Assembly (NCBI RefSeq): GCF_001544835.2
Contig: NZ_FCNX02000023.1
Span: 38,381 to 102,380, forward strand
Source: Caballeronia fortuita
GTDB taxonomy: Bacteria; Pseudomonadota; Gammaproteobacteria; Burkholderiales; Burkholderiaceae
DNA length: 64,000 bases
Reading direction: 5' to 3'
In this document: in pieces, positions 34,912-43,129 of the stretch
Position numbering within the stretch: position 1 is the first letter of the stretch
Layout of the letters: every line of letters begins with the position of its first letter
Notes under the pieces: model-generated
Told to the model about the DNA's origin: nothing
The model's input: only the letters and a program-made list of their open reading frames with translations
Database searches by the model: none
Program-made: the position numbers and the translations under genes

Positions 34912-35445
34912 TTACTTCTTCTTCGTTTCTTTGAGGATCACGACCTCGTCGGAATAGCGCACGCCCTTGCCCTTGTACGGCTCAGGCGGACGATAGCCGC
35001 GCACTTCTGCTGCGGTCTGTCCGACTTTCTGCTTGTCGATGCCCTTGATCACGATTTCGGTCTGCGACGGGGTTTCAGCCTTGACGCCTTCCGGCATCTG
35101 GTGCACCACCGGGTGCGAGAAACCCAGCGACAGATTCAGCTTGTCGCCCTGCGCTTGCGCACGATAACCGACGCCAACCAGCGTCAGCTTGCGCTCGAAA
35201 CCCTTGGTAACGCCCTGCACCATGTTCGCCACCAGGGCGCGCATCGTGCCGGACATCGCGTTTGCTTCACGGCTTTCGTCGGCCGGAGCCAACTTCAGCG
35301 TGCCGTTGTCGTTCGTCACGGTCACCAGCTTGTTCGCCGGTTGCGAGATCGTGCCGAGCGGGCCCTTAACGGTGATGACGTCGCCCTTGATGGCCACTTC
35401 CGCGCCTTGCGGCAGCGCGATCGGGCTTTTACCTACTCGAGACAT
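34912..35445 (-). CDS. rplF: 50S ribosomal protein L6
   Basis: 177 residues with two repeated L6 domains. It starts MSRVGKSPIALPQGAEV and contains 'YRPPEPYKGKGVRYSDE' near the C-terminus. It lies close to the factor-binding site. It is 18 bp after rpsH. Confidence 0.98.
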   Translation of the reverse strand: MSRVGKSPIALPQGAEVAIKGDVITVKGPLGTISQPANKLVTVTNDNGTLKLAPADESREANAMSGTMRALVANMVQGVTKGFERKLTLVGVGYRAQAQGDKLNLSLGFSHPVVHQMPEGVKAETPSQTEIVIKGIDKQKVGQTAAEVRGYRPPEPYKGKGVRYSDEVVILKETKKK

Positions 35446-35463
35446 GTTTCTTCTCCTTAGGCG

Positions 35464-35859
35464 TTAAGCGACGTAGCAGATGACTTCGCCACCGACGCCG
35501 TTCTGGCGCGCCTTGCGGTCGGTCATCACACCCTTCGGCGTCGACACGATTGCAACGCCCAGGCCGTTCATGACCTGCGGAATGTCGTTGCGACCGCGGT
35601 ACACGCGCAGGCCAGGCTTCGAAACGCGCTCGAGGCGCTCGATCACCGGACGGCCAGCGTAGTACTTCAACGCGATATTCAATTCGATCTTCGCGCCTTC
35701 AGCCTTCACTGCGAAGTCGTCGATATAACCTTCGTCCTTCAAAACCTGCGCAATCGCAACCTTGACTTTCGACGAGGGCATAGTCACCGAAACCTTCTCG
35801 ACCATCTGCGCATTGCGGATGCGAGTCAGCATATCGGCGATAGGATCACTCATGCTCAT
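35464..35859 (-). CDS. rpsH: 30S ribosomal protein S8
   Basis: 131 residues: MSMSDPIADMLTRIRNAQ, ending 'GVGGEVICYVA'. It is a primary 16S binder. In E. coli S8 is the autogenous repressor of the spc operon through an rplE-region hairpin. I did not identify an equivalent site here. Confidence 0.98.
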   Translation of the reverse strand: MSMSDPIADMLTRIRNAQMVEKVSVTMPSSKVKVAIAQVLKDEGYIDDFAVKAEGAKIELNIALKYYAGRPVIERLERVSKPGLRVYRGRNDIPQVMNGLGVAIVSTPKGVMTDRKARQNGVGGEVICYVA

Positions 35860-35873
35860 TTATGTTTCTCCTA

Positions 35874-36179
35874 TTACCAGCTCGCCTTGGTCAGGCCAGG
35901 GATTTCGCCGCGGAAAGCGATTTCACGAATCTTGCCGCGTGCGAGTCCGAACTTGCGGAACGTGCCACGCGGACGACCCGTGATCGCGCAGCGGTTACGC
36001 TTGCGAGTGGGGTTCGAGTTACGCGGCAGTTGTTGCAGCGCCAGACGCGCGAGGTAGCGCTCTTCGTCCGACTTGCTTGCGTCGTCGATCACAGCCTTCA
36101 GCTCAGCACGCTTCGGAGCGTACTTGGCTGCCAGGCGCGCGCGCTTCTTTTCACGTTCGATCAGTGCCAGTTTAGCCAC
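35874..36179 (-). CDS. rpsN: 30S ribosomal protein S14
   Basis: 101 residues of the long, zinc-free class (no CxxC pairs), ending 'GEIPGLTKASW'. The start is GTG at 36179 (AKLALIEREKKRARL) with GAGG just upstream. It lies 7 bp after rplE. Confidence 0.97.
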   Translation of the reverse strand: MAKLALIEREKKRARLAAKYAPKRAELKAVIDDASKSDEERYLARLALQQLPRNSNPTRKRNRCAITGRPRGTFRKFGLARGKIREIAFRGEIPGLTKASW

Positions 36180-36186
36180 GGTAACC

Positions 36187-36726
36187 TCAGTTTCTGAACG
36201 GGAACTTGAAGCCGGCGAGCAGTGCCTTTGCTTCTTCGTCGGTCTTCGCGGTGGTCGTGATGCTGATGTTCAGCCCACGCAGCGCGTCGATCTTGTCGTA
36301 GTCGATTTCGGGGAAAATGATCTGCTCTTTCACACCGATGTTGTAGTTACCGCGGCCGTCGAACGCCTTGCCCGACACGCCGCGGAAGTCGCGCACGCGG
36401 GGCAGCGCGACCGTCACGAAACGGTCCAGGAATTCGTACATGGCATTGCCACGCAGGGTAACCATCGTGCCAATCGGGTAGCCTTCGCGGATCTTGAAAC
36501 CAGCGATTGCCTTACGCGACTTCGTGATGACAGGCTTTTGACCCGCGATCTTCGTGAGGTCGCCAACGGCGTGCTCAAGCACCTTCTTGTCAGCGACGGC
36601 TTCCCCAAGACCCATGTTCAGGGTGATCTTGGTGAGGCGCGGCACTTCCATAACCGACTTGTAACCGAACTTTTCGACCAGTTCCGGTACAACCTTTTCT
36701 TTGTAAATCTCTTGCAGACGAGCCAT
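36187..36726 (-). CDS. rplE: 50S ribosomal protein L5
   Basis: 179 residues. 'ITLNMGLGEAV' and 'KIREGYPIGTMVTLRG' are standard. It binds 5S rRNA and contacts P-site tRNA. It lies 13 bp after rplX. Confidence 0.98.
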   Translation of the reverse strand: MARLQEIYKEKVVPELVEKFGYKSVMEVPRLTKITLNMGLGEAVADKKVLEHAVGDLTKIAGQKPVITKSRKAIAGFKIREGYPIGTMVTLRGNAMYEFLDRFVTVALPRVRDFRGVSGKAFDGRGNYNIGVKEQIIFPEIDYDKIDALRGLNISITTTAKTDEEAKALLAGFKFPFRN

Positions 36727-36739
36727 TTTTAACTCCGCG

Positions 36740-37048
36740 TCAGGCGTTCAACGTGGCGCCGGTCGACTTCAAGAAGCGAACCTTCTTGCCGTCTTCGACC
36801 TTGATGCCAACGCGCGATGCCTTGCCGTTCGCGTCGACCAATGCGACGTTCGAAATATGCAGCGGCATCGTTTTGGCTTCCACGCCGCCCGTCGTACCCT
36901 TCATCGGGTTCGGCTTCACGTGCTTCTTGACGAGGTTGATGCCCTCGACGGTCACACGGTCGTCCGCAACGACCAGCACGGTGCCGCGCTTGCCCTTGTC
37001 CTTGCCGGTGGTGACGATGACTTCGTCACCCTTGCGAATCTTATTCAT
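36740..37048 (-). CDS. rplX: 50S ribosomal protein L24
   Basis: 102 residues. The KOW-motif start is 'MNKIRKGDEVIVTTGKDKGK'. It is an assembly initiator of the large subunit. It follows rplN by 9 bp. Confidence 0.98.
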   Translation of the reverse strand: MNKIRKGDEVIVTTGKDKGKRGTVLVVADDRVTVEGINLVKKHVKPNPMKGTTGGVEAKTMPLHISNVALVDANGKASRVGIKVEDGKKVRFLKSTGATLNA

Positions 37049-37057
37049 CGCGACTCC

Positions 37058-37426
37058 TTACAGCACTTCCGGAGCGAGCGAAACGATCTTCATGAATCGT
37101 TCGCTACGCAGTTCACGCGTAACCGGCCCGAAAATACGCGTGCCGATCGGCTCGAGCTTCGTGTTCAGCAGAACGGCGGCATTGCCGTCGAACTTGATGA
37201 GCGAGCCATCCTGGCGACGCACGCCCTTGGCCGTACGAACGACCACGGCGTTGTAGATTTCGCCCTTTTTGACGCGTCCGCGCGGCGTCGCTTCCTTGAC
37301 GGTCACCTTGATGATGTCGCCAATGCTTGCGTAACGACGCTTCGAGCCGCCGAGCACCTTGATGCACATGACTTCACGCGCACCCGTGTTGTCGGCCACT
37401 TCAAGCCGAGTTTCGGTCTGGATCAT
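37058..37426 (-). CDS. rplN: 50S ribosomal protein L14
   Basis: 122 residues, starting MIQTETRLEVADNTGAREVM. It is the first gene of the spc group and is separated from rpsQ by 302 bp that contain a strong promoter-like element. Confidence 0.98.
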   Translation of the reverse strand: MIQTETRLEVADNTGAREVMCIKVLGGSKRRYASIGDIIKVTVKEATPRGRVKKGEIYNAVVVRTAKGVRRQDGSLIKFDGNAAVLLNTKLEPIGTRIFGPVTRELRSERFMKIVSLAPEVL

Positions 37427-37637
37427 GGTTTATCTTTCCCAACTTAATCCGATTGCACCACCATGGCACAGCCGGTCAGTCTTGGTCCCGTCAGCCAAAT
37501 GGCTGCTTGGGTTAGAACAGGCAGCAACGGCAGACGAAACCCGCCATCGCAATCCGGTGAATCTGTCGGCACAGGCTGGCGCCCGAACCGGCTTCCCCCA
37601 CCAATTTCGCCCGCGACGGGGCTCCCACAAAGAGGGA

Positions 37638-37673
37638 AGACCGAGATTATAACAAATAATCTCGGTCTTGCAA
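37638..37673 (-). promoter_or_regulatory. spc-operon promoter embedded in a perfect inverted repeat
   Basis: On the minus strand TTGCAA (37668-37673) and TATAAT (37646-37651) are spaced by 16 bp, a near-consensus sigma70 promoter pointing at rplN. The -10 lies within a perfect 13-bp inverted repeat (37638-37650 and 37656-37668, loop AACAA). The predicted leader is about 210 nt. The rest of the 37427-37728 spacer holds no gene. The repeat lacks a trailing T-run, so its role as a terminator of the S10 group is doubtful. Confidence 0.75.
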
Positions 37674-37728
37674 GCGAAACTTACTGCGATACAGCTACTT
37701 ACAGCATCGCTGTCCTACAACTTCAGCT

Positions 37729-38001
37729 TTAGATCACGCGAGCGGCTTCGACCAGCTTCGACACAACCCAGGCTTTCGTCTTCGAAATCGGACGAGTTTC
37801 CTGGATTTCGACGAGATCGCCTTCGTTGTACGTGTTCGCGTCGTCATGCGCGTGATACTTCTTCGAACGCACGACGTACTTGCCGTAGATCGGATGCTTC
37901 ACGCGGTGCTCGACCAGAACGGTGACCGTCTTGTCCATCTTATTGCTGACGACCTTGCCGACCAGCGTCCGCTTGAGCGAGGTTTTTACGCTATCGTTCA
38001 T
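37729..38001 (-). CDS. rpsQ: 30S ribosomal protein S17
   Basis: 90 residues with an OB fold. It contains 'LVGKVVSNKMDKTVTVLVEHRVKHP'-type core and 'VEIQETRPISKTKAWVV'. It is the last gene of the S10 group and overlaps rpmC by 4 bp. Confidence 0.98.
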   Translation of the reverse strand: MNDSVKTSLKRTLVGKVVSNKMDKTVTVLVEHRVKHPIYGKYVVRSKKYHAHDDANTYNEGDLVEIQETRPISKTKAWVVSKLVEAARVI

Positions 38002-38192
38002 TTCTGGTTCGCCTTCTCGGTCATGACGGTGCGCACGCGTGCGATGTCGCGACGGACCTTCTTCAGCTGGCTCGTGTTCGTGAGCTGCTGGGTCGCGAGT
38101 TGCATACGCAAGCCAAATTGCGCCTTGAGCAGATCCGACAGCTCCTTGTTGAGCGCGGCCTGGTCTTTCTGGCGAAGTTCAGTTGCCTTCAT
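37998..38192 (-). CDS. rpmC: 50S ribosomal protein L29
   Basis: 64 residues: MKATELRQKDQAALNKEL. Two adjacent ATGs exist. The one at 38192 has AAGGAG at a six-base spacing, while the one at 38195 would be too close. It lies beside the peptide exit and binds trigger factor and SRP with L23. Confidence 0.97.
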   Translation of the reverse strand: MKATELRQKDQAALNKELSDLLKAQFGLRMQLATQQLTNTSQLKKVRRDIARVRTVMTEKANQK

Positions 38193-38202
38193 CATTTACT
38201 CC

Positions 38203-38619
38203 TTAGGCGCCGAGCTGACGGACCACGAAGTTCGTCTTGAGCGGCAGCTTGGCTGCGGCCAGACGGAACGCTTCGCGCGCCAGTTCTTCGGAGACACCGT
38301 CCATTTCGTACAGCATCTTGCCCGGTTGAATTTCAGCGACGTAGTACTCCGGGTTACCCTTACCGTTACCCATACGCACTTCGGCCGGCTTTTGCGAAAT
38401 CGGCTTGTCCGGGAAGATACGGATCCAGATCCGGCCGCCACGCTTGATGTGACGCGTCATTGCACGACGCGCCGCTTCGATCTGACGCGCGGTCAAACGG
38501 CCGCGACCGATAGCCTTCAGACCGTATTCACCGAACGACACCGCGTTTCCGCGCGTCGCCTTGCCGGTGTTACGACCTTTTTGCTCTTTGCGATACTTTC
38601 TGCGTTTCGGTTGCAGCAT
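38203..38619 (-). CDS. rplP: 50S ribosomal protein L16
   Basis: 138 residues: MLQPKRRKYRKEQKGRNTGKA. It contains 'GRIWIRIFPDKPISQKPAEVRMGNGKG'-type conserved core near the A-site tRNA. It starts 2 bp after rpsC. Confidence 0.98.
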   Translation of the reverse strand: MLQPKRRKYRKEQKGRNTGKATRGNAVSFGEYGLKAIGRGRLTARQIEAARRAMTRHIKRGGRIWIRIFPDKPISQKPAEVRMGNGKGNPEYYVAEIQPGKMLYEMDGVSEELAREAFRLAAAKLPLKTNFVVRQLGA

Positions 38620-38621
38620 CG

Positions 38622-39416
38622 TTATTCTCCAGTCTTCGCGTCACCGCCAGCGCGACGGGGTGCACCACGACGCGCGCCAGCCGGAGCGCCTTCACCGTCA
38701 CGGCGCGGACGGCGATCGCCACCCGGACGTGCGTTGCGGCGCGGACGCTTTTCTTCAGCCACTTCTTCCACCACCGGCGCTTCGTTGCGGCCCAGCGTGT
38801 CGCCCTTGTAGACCCACACCTTCACGCCGATGATGCCGTACGTGGTCTTCGCTTCCGACGTCGCGTAGTCGATATCGGCGCGCAGCGTATGGAGGGGCAC
38901 GCGACCTTCGCGATACCACTCGGTACGAGCGATTTCGATACCGTTCAGACGGCCCGCGCTCATGATCTTGATGCCTTGAGCGCCAAGACGCATCGCGTTT
39001 TGCATCGCGCGCTTCATCGCGCGGCGGAACATGATCCGGCGCTCGAGCTGCTGCGTGATGGAATCAGCGATCAGCTGAGCATCGGTTTCCGGCTTGCGAA
39101 TCTCTTCGATGTTGACGTGAACCGGAACGCCCATGCGCTTCTGCAGTTCAGCCTTCAGCGATTCGATGTCCTCGCCCTTCTTGCCGATGACAACGCCCGG
39201 ACGCGAACTGTAAATCGTGATGCGCGCGTTCTTCGCCGGACGCTCGATGACGACCCGACCGACAGAAGCGTTCTTCAGCTTCTTCTTCAGGTATTCACGA
39301 ACACCGATGTCTTCCTGCAACATCGCCGCGAAATTGTTGTTGTTCGCGTACCAGCGCGAAGCCCAATTGCGGCTGACGGCCAAACGGAAGCCAGTCGGAT
39401 GAATTTTCTGTCCCAT
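38622..39416 (-). CDS. rpsC: 30S ribosomal protein S3 with extended basic tail
   Basis: 264 residues: MGQKIHPTGFRLAVSRNW, a KH domain with 'VVIGKKGEDIESLK', then the S3 C-domain. After residue ~215 comes an Arg/Gly/Pro-rich tail of roughly 45 residues absent from the 233-residue E. coli protein. Such tails are common in Burkholderiales. S3 forms part of the mRNA entry site. Confidence 0.98.
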   Translation of the reverse strand: MGQKIHPTGFRLAVSRNWASRWYANNNNFAAMLQEDIGVREYLKKKLKNASVGRVVIERPAKNARITIYSSRPGVVIGKKGEDIESLKAELQKRMGVPVHVNIEEIRKPETDAQLIADSITQQLERRIMFRRAMKRAMQNAMRLGAQGIKIMSAGRLNGIEIARTEWYREGRVPLHTLRADIDYATSEAKTTYGIIGVKVWVYKGDTLGRNEAPVVEEVAEEKRPRRNARPGGDRRPRRDGEGAPAGARRGAPRRAGGDAKTGE

Positions 39417-39426
39417 CGTTGGCTCC

Positions 39427-39756
39427 TTAATTCCCGACCGTCACAGTGATGTGACAGGATTGCTTCTCGATGCGGTTACCGCGACCCTTTGCGCGTGCGG
39501 TGAAACGCTTCAGCGAAGCAGCCTTGTCGACGTAGATGCTCGTGATCTTGAGCTCGTCGATGTCGGCGCCTTCGTTGTGTTCCGCATTCGCGATCGCAGA
39601 CAGCACGACCTTCTTGACGATACCCGCCGCCTTCTTCGGCGAGAACGTCAGAACGTTCAGCGCCTTGTCGACCGGCAAACCACGAATCTGGTCAGCCACA
39701 AGGCGCGTCTTCTGCGCCGAGATGCGGGCACCGCGATGAATTGCTTTCACTTCCAT
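39427..39756 (-). CDS. rplV: 50S ribosomal protein L22
   Basis: 109 residues: MEVKAIHRGARISAQKTRLV. The exit-tunnel loop region 'VDKAASLKRFTARAKGRG' is present without visible deletions of the macrolide-resistance type. It lies 10 bp upstream of rpsC in transcription order. Confidence 0.98.
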   Translation of the reverse strand: MEVKAIHRGARISAQKTRLVADQIRGLPVDKALNVLTFSPKKAAGIVKKVVLSAIANAEHNEGADIDELKITSIYVDKAASLKRFTARAKGRGNRIEKQSCHITVTVGN

Positions 39757-39768
39757 CTTGATTGCCCC

Positions 39769-40044
39769 TTATTTCTTGGCCTTCTTGTCGGCCGCGTGAC
39801 CCTTGAACGTACGGGTCAGTGCGAACTCGCCAAGTTTATGGCCGACCATGTTTTCCGTGACATAAACCGGAACGTGTTGACGGCCGTTGTGAACGGCGAT
39901 CGTCAGGCCGATGAAGTCCGGCAGAATCGTCGAGCGACGCGACCAGGTCTTGATCGGCTTCTTGTCACGCGTGGACGCAGCCGTCTCAACTTTCTTCAGC
40001 AAATGAGCGTCGCAGAACGGACCTTTTTTAGCAGAACGTGTCAT
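39769..40044 (-). CDS. rpsS: 30S ribosomal protein S19
   Basis: 91 residues: MTRSAKKGPFCDAHLLKK, with 'RRSTILPDFIGLTIAVHNG' and 'HKLGEFALTRTF'. It lies in the head of the small subunit next to S13. Confidence 0.98.
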   Translation of the reverse strand: MTRSAKKGPFCDAHLLKKVETAASTRDKKPIKTWSRRSTILPDFIGLTIAVHNGRQHVPVYVTENMVGHKLGEFALTRTFKGHAADKKAKK

Positions 40045-40054
40045 TGCCTACTCC

Positions 40055-40882
40055 TTAACGCTTGTGACGGCGCTGGACGATCATCGTCGTCGTGCGCTTG
40101 TTGCTGCGGGTGCGATAACCCTTCGTCGGCGTGCCCCACGGGCTCACCGGATCGCGACCTGCTGCAGTACGGCCTTCACCACCACCGTGCGGGTGATCGA
40201 TCGGGTTCATTGCAACACCACGCACCGTCGGACGGATACCGCGCCAGCGATTCGCACCGGCCTTACCGATCTGGCGGAGGCTGTGCTCTTCGTTGCCCAC
40301 TTCGCCGATGGTCGCGCGGCACTCGACGTGCACGCGGCGAATCTCACCCGAACGCAGGCGCACTTGAGCATAGACGCCCTCGCGCGCCAGCAGCATGGCG
40401 GACGTGCCAGCCGAACGCGCCATTTGCGCGCCCTTGCCCGGCAGCATCTCGATGCAGTGGATCGTCGTACCGACCGGGATGTTGCGGATCGGCAGGGCGT
40501 TGCCTGCGCGGATCGGCGCTTCCGAACCGGACATCAGCTGCGTGCCGACCGTCACGCCCTTCGGCGCGATGATGTAGCGACGCTCGCCGTCTGCGTACAG
40601 AACCAGCGCGATGTTCGCGCTACGGTTCGGGTCATACTCGAGACGCTCGACCTTTGCCGGGATGCCGTCCTTGTTGCGACGGAAATCGACGATACGATAG
40701 TGTTGCTTGTGACCACCGCCCTGGTGACGCGTGGTGATACGGCCGTTGTTGTTACGGCCCGCCGACTTGGATTGCGAGTCGAGCAGCGCTGCGTGCGGCT
40801 TGCCCTTATGCAGATCCTTGTTGACGATCTTGACCATCGCGCGGCGACCCGGCGAGGTCGGCTTAACTTTCACGATTGCCAT
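40055..40882 (-). CDS. rplB: 50S ribosomal protein L2
   Basis: 275 residues. MAIVKVKPTSPGRRAMVKI opens it, and the essential C-terminal 'VAMNPIDHPHGGGEGR' next to the peptidyl-transferase centre is intact. Confidence 0.98.
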   Translation of the reverse strand: MAIVKVKPTSPGRRAMVKIVNKDLHKGKPHAALLDSQSKSAGRNNNGRITTRHQGGGHKQHYRIVDFRRNKDGIPAKVERLEYDPNRSANIALVLYADGERRYIIAPKGVTVGTQLMSGSEAPIRAGNALPIRNIPVGTTIHCIEMLPGKGAQMARSAGTSAMLLAREGVYAQVRLRSGEIRRVHVECRATIGEVGNEEHSLRQIGKAGANRWRGIRPTVRGVAMNPIDHPHGGGEGRTAAGRDPVSPWGTPTKGYRTRSNKRTTTMIVQRRHKR

Positions 40883-40884
40883 GA

Positions 40885-41199
40885 TTACTTGGCCTCCGCT
40901 TCAAAGTTGATTTCCTGGCCGGGCTTCAGGCAGACGTACGCCTTCTTCACGTCCTTGCGCTTGCCGTTGAAGCGGCCAAAGCGCTTTGCCTTGCCCTTCG
41001 TGACGAGCACATTGACGGAATTGACTTCGACCTTGAACAGCAGCTCGACAGCAGCCTTCACTTCCTGCTTCGTGGCGTCCGGCGCGACTTCGAACACGAC
41101 TTGTTCGTTCTTGTCGGCAACCAGCGTCGCCTTTTCGGAGATCACCGGCGCGAGCAGAACTTGCATCAAACGATGATCGTTTTTGCGAACTTCGCTCAT
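40885..41199 (-). CDS. rplW: 50S ribosomal protein L23
   Basis: 104 residues: 'LLAPVISEKATLVAD' and 'KFGRFNG'-like ending ('KRFGRFNGKRKDVKKAYV'). It docks trigger factor and SRP at the tunnel exit. It overlaps rplD by 4 bp. Confidence 0.98.
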   Translation of the reverse strand: MSEVRKNDHRLMQVLLAPVISEKATLVADKNEQVVFEVAPDATKQEVKAAVELLFKVEVNSVNVLVTKGKAKRFGRFNGKRKDVKKAYVCLKPGQEINFEAEAK

Positions 41200-41816
41200 G
41201 ACAGCAACTCCTCGATCTGAGCGACCGCAGCCTTCGTGATCAGCACTTTCTTGAAGTAGATCAGCGAGAGCGGGTCGGCGTAACGCGGCTCGACAACGGC
41301 CACATGGGCCAGATTGCGCGACGCGAGGTACAGGTTTTCGTCAACCGTATCGGTGATGACCAACACGGAGTCGAGACCCATCGCCTTGAATTTTTCGGCC
41401 AGCAGCTTGGTCTTCGGCGCTTCGAGCACGAAGTCTTCAACCACGGCGATACGGCCTTCGCGAGCCAACTGCGAGAAGATCGAGCGGAGACCCGCGCGAT
41501 GCATCTTCTTGTTGACCTTGTGCGAGAAGTTCTCTTCCGGCGAATTCGGGAAGATGCGACCACCGCCGCGCCACAACGGGCTCGACGACATACCGGCACG
41601 AGCGCGACCCGTACCCTTCTGGCGCCACGGCTTCTTGGTGGTGTGCTTGACCTGCTCGCGGTCCTTCTGCGCGCGGTTGCCGCTACGTGCGTTCGCCTGA
41701 TAGGCGACGACGACCTGGTGAATCAGGGCTTCGTTGTAATCGCGACCGAACACGACGTCCGATGCGTTCACGCCAGCGCCTTCCTGACCATTGGCATTCA
41801 GGAGCTTAAGTTCCAT
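41196..41816 (-). CDS. rplD: 50S ribosomal protein L4
   Basis: 206 residues with the tunnel loop 'KKPWRQKGTGRARAGMSSSP' region. In enterics L4 represses the S10 operon by acting on the rpsJ leader; whether it does so here is unknown. It overlaps rplC by one base (TAATG). Confidence 0.98.
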   Translation of the reverse strand: MELKLLNANGQEGAGVNASDVVFGRDYNEALIHQVVVAYQANARSGNRAQKDREQVKHTTKKPWRQKGTGRARAGMSSSPLWRGGGRIFPNSPEENFSHKVNKKMHRAGLRSIFSQLAREGRIAVVEDFVLEAPKTKLLAEKFKAMGLDSVLVITDTVDENLYLASRNLAHVAVVEPRYADPLSLIYFKKVLITKAAVAQIEELLS

Positions 41817-42475
41817 TATTTCGCTCCTTTCACAGCACGCGTCTTGACGGCCGGGGTCACGAAGACCTTGCCGCCCTTCGCACCCGGAACAGCACCGCGG
41901 ACGAGCAGCAGATTGCGCTCAGCGTCGATGCGGGCGATTTCGAGGTTTTGAACCGTCACGGTCTCGTCACCGAGGTGGCCGGTCATGCGCTTGCCCGGGA
42001 ACACGCGACCCGGATCCTGCGCCATACCGATCGAACCCGGAACGTTGTGCGAACGCGAGTTACCGTGCGTCGCGCGACCCGAGGCGAAGTTGTAGCGCTT
42101 GATCGTGCCGGCGTAGCCCTTACCGATCGACGTGCCTTGCACATCGACCTTCTGGCCGACTTCGAAGATATCCGTAGCGATGACAGCGCCGTTCGACAGT
42201 TCACCTGCCTTGGCTGCATCGATATGGAATTCCTTGAGGATTTCACCGGCTTGAACACCGGCTTTGGCGAGATGACCCGCCAGCGGCTTCGTCACGCGCG
42301 ATGCGCGGCGAGCACCGAATGCAACCTGAACGGCGGTATAACCATCCGTTTCAACGGTCTTGATCTGCGTCACGCGGTTGTCCGACACGTCCAGCACGGT
42401 GACGGGGATCGAGTCCCCTTCAGGCGTGAAGATACGGGTCATGCCAACCTTGCGACCTACGAGTCCAAGGCTCAT
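41816..42475 (-). CDS. rplC: 50S ribosomal protein L3
   Basis: 219 residues: MSLGLVGRKVGMTRIF, with 'NSRSHNVPGSIGMAQDPGRV' (the glutamine methylation region). The ATG at 42475 has GGAG seven bases before it. An in-frame alternative start at 42487 is disfavoured. A promoter-like element lies 120 bp upstream. Confidence 0.97.
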   Translation of the reverse strand: MSLGLVGRKVGMTRIFTPEGDSIPVTVLDVSDNRVTQIKTVETDGYTAVQVAFGARRASRVTKPLAGHLAKAGVQAGEILKEFHIDAAKAGELSNGAVIATDIFEVGQKVDVQGTSIGKGYAGTIKRYNFASGRATHGNSRSHNVPGSIGMAQDPGRVFPGKRMTGHLGDETVTVQNLEIARIDAERNLLLVRGAVPGAKGGKVFVTPAVKTRAVKGAK

Positions 42476-42581
42476 CGTTTTCTCCATTCCCGACTGCGAT
42501 TGGTCGGGGCTGATTTACAAATGCCGGCTTCGTTACGAGAAACTGGGCCGGCTATCTTGCGCCTTTGCATGTGCATGGGCG

Positions 42582-42623
42582 CGAAAAGCCTTGGAGTATA
42601 ACAAGGCTTTTCGAATCCCGCAA
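42582..42623 (-). promoter_or_regulatory. Promoter and overlapping terminator-like hairpin before rplC
   Basis: On the minus strand TTGCGG (42618-42623) and TATACT (42595-42600) are spaced by 17 bp and point at rplC. The -10 lies in the 8-base loop of a perfect 12-bp inverted repeat (CGAAAAGCCTTG 42582-42593, CAAGGCTTTTCG 42602-42613). Read from upstream, the second arm gives GGCTTTTCG, so the same bases could act as a weak terminator after rpsJ. Confidence 0.7.
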
Positions 42624-42672
42624 GCAATCAAAGACTTAGCTCCGTCTGGCAGGCCAGCGGAGCTCTGAAGAC

Positions 42673-42984
42673 TTACTGCAGCTTGATTTCGACGTCGACG
42701 CCAGCCGGCAGGTCGAGCTTCATCAGCGCGTCGACGGTCTTGTCCGTCGGATCGACGATGTCCATCAGGCGCTGGTGGGTACGGATTTCGAGCTGGTCGC
42801 GCGACGTCTTGTTGACGTGCGGCGAACGCAGGATGTCAAAACGCTGAATACGCGTCGGCAGCGGCACCGGGCCACGGACGATCGCGCCAGTCCGCTTCGC
42901 CGTATCGACGATTTCAGCTGCCGATTGATCGATCAGACGATAGTCGAAAGCCTTCAGACGAATGCGGATTTTCTGGTTCTGCAT
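42673..42984 (-). CDS. rpsJ: 30S ribosomal protein S10 (NusE)
   Basis: 103 residues: MQNQKIRIRLKAFDYRLID. It is also a component of the NusB-NusE antitermination complex. The start at 42984 is the family start; the upstream in-frame extension is rejected. It is separated from rplC by 197 bp with its own promoter, so rpsJ groups with the fusA-tuf transcript. Confidence 0.98.
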   Translation of the reverse strand: MQNQKIRIRLKAFDYRLIDQSAAEIVDTAKRTGAIVRGPVPLPTRIQRFDILRSPHVNKTSRDQLEIRTHQRLMDIVDPTDKTVDALMKLDLPAGVDVEIKLQ

Positions 42985-43040
42985 GACGATTCCTTGAAAA
43001 GAGCGAGGCGGTATTGCACCGCACATTGGCAAAAGAGCAT

Positions 43041-43076
43041 GGGACCGGGCGCTCGCGGAGAGCGAACGCCCGGTCC
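43041..43076 (-). terminator. Long GC-rich hairpin between tuf copy 1 and rpsJ
   Basis: GGGACCGGGCGCTCGC (43041-43056) pairs with GCGAACGCCCGGTCCC (43061-43076) over a 4-base loop with one mismatch. On the minus strand it is followed by ATGCTCTTTTG, about 55 bp before rpsJ. It may partly terminate the str transcript or protect tuf mRNA. Confidence 0.6.
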
Positions 43077-43129
43077 CGGTAGGTACTGCTACTGCTTTAC
43101 TTCGAGTTCAATCGAGCAAGCCCGATATC

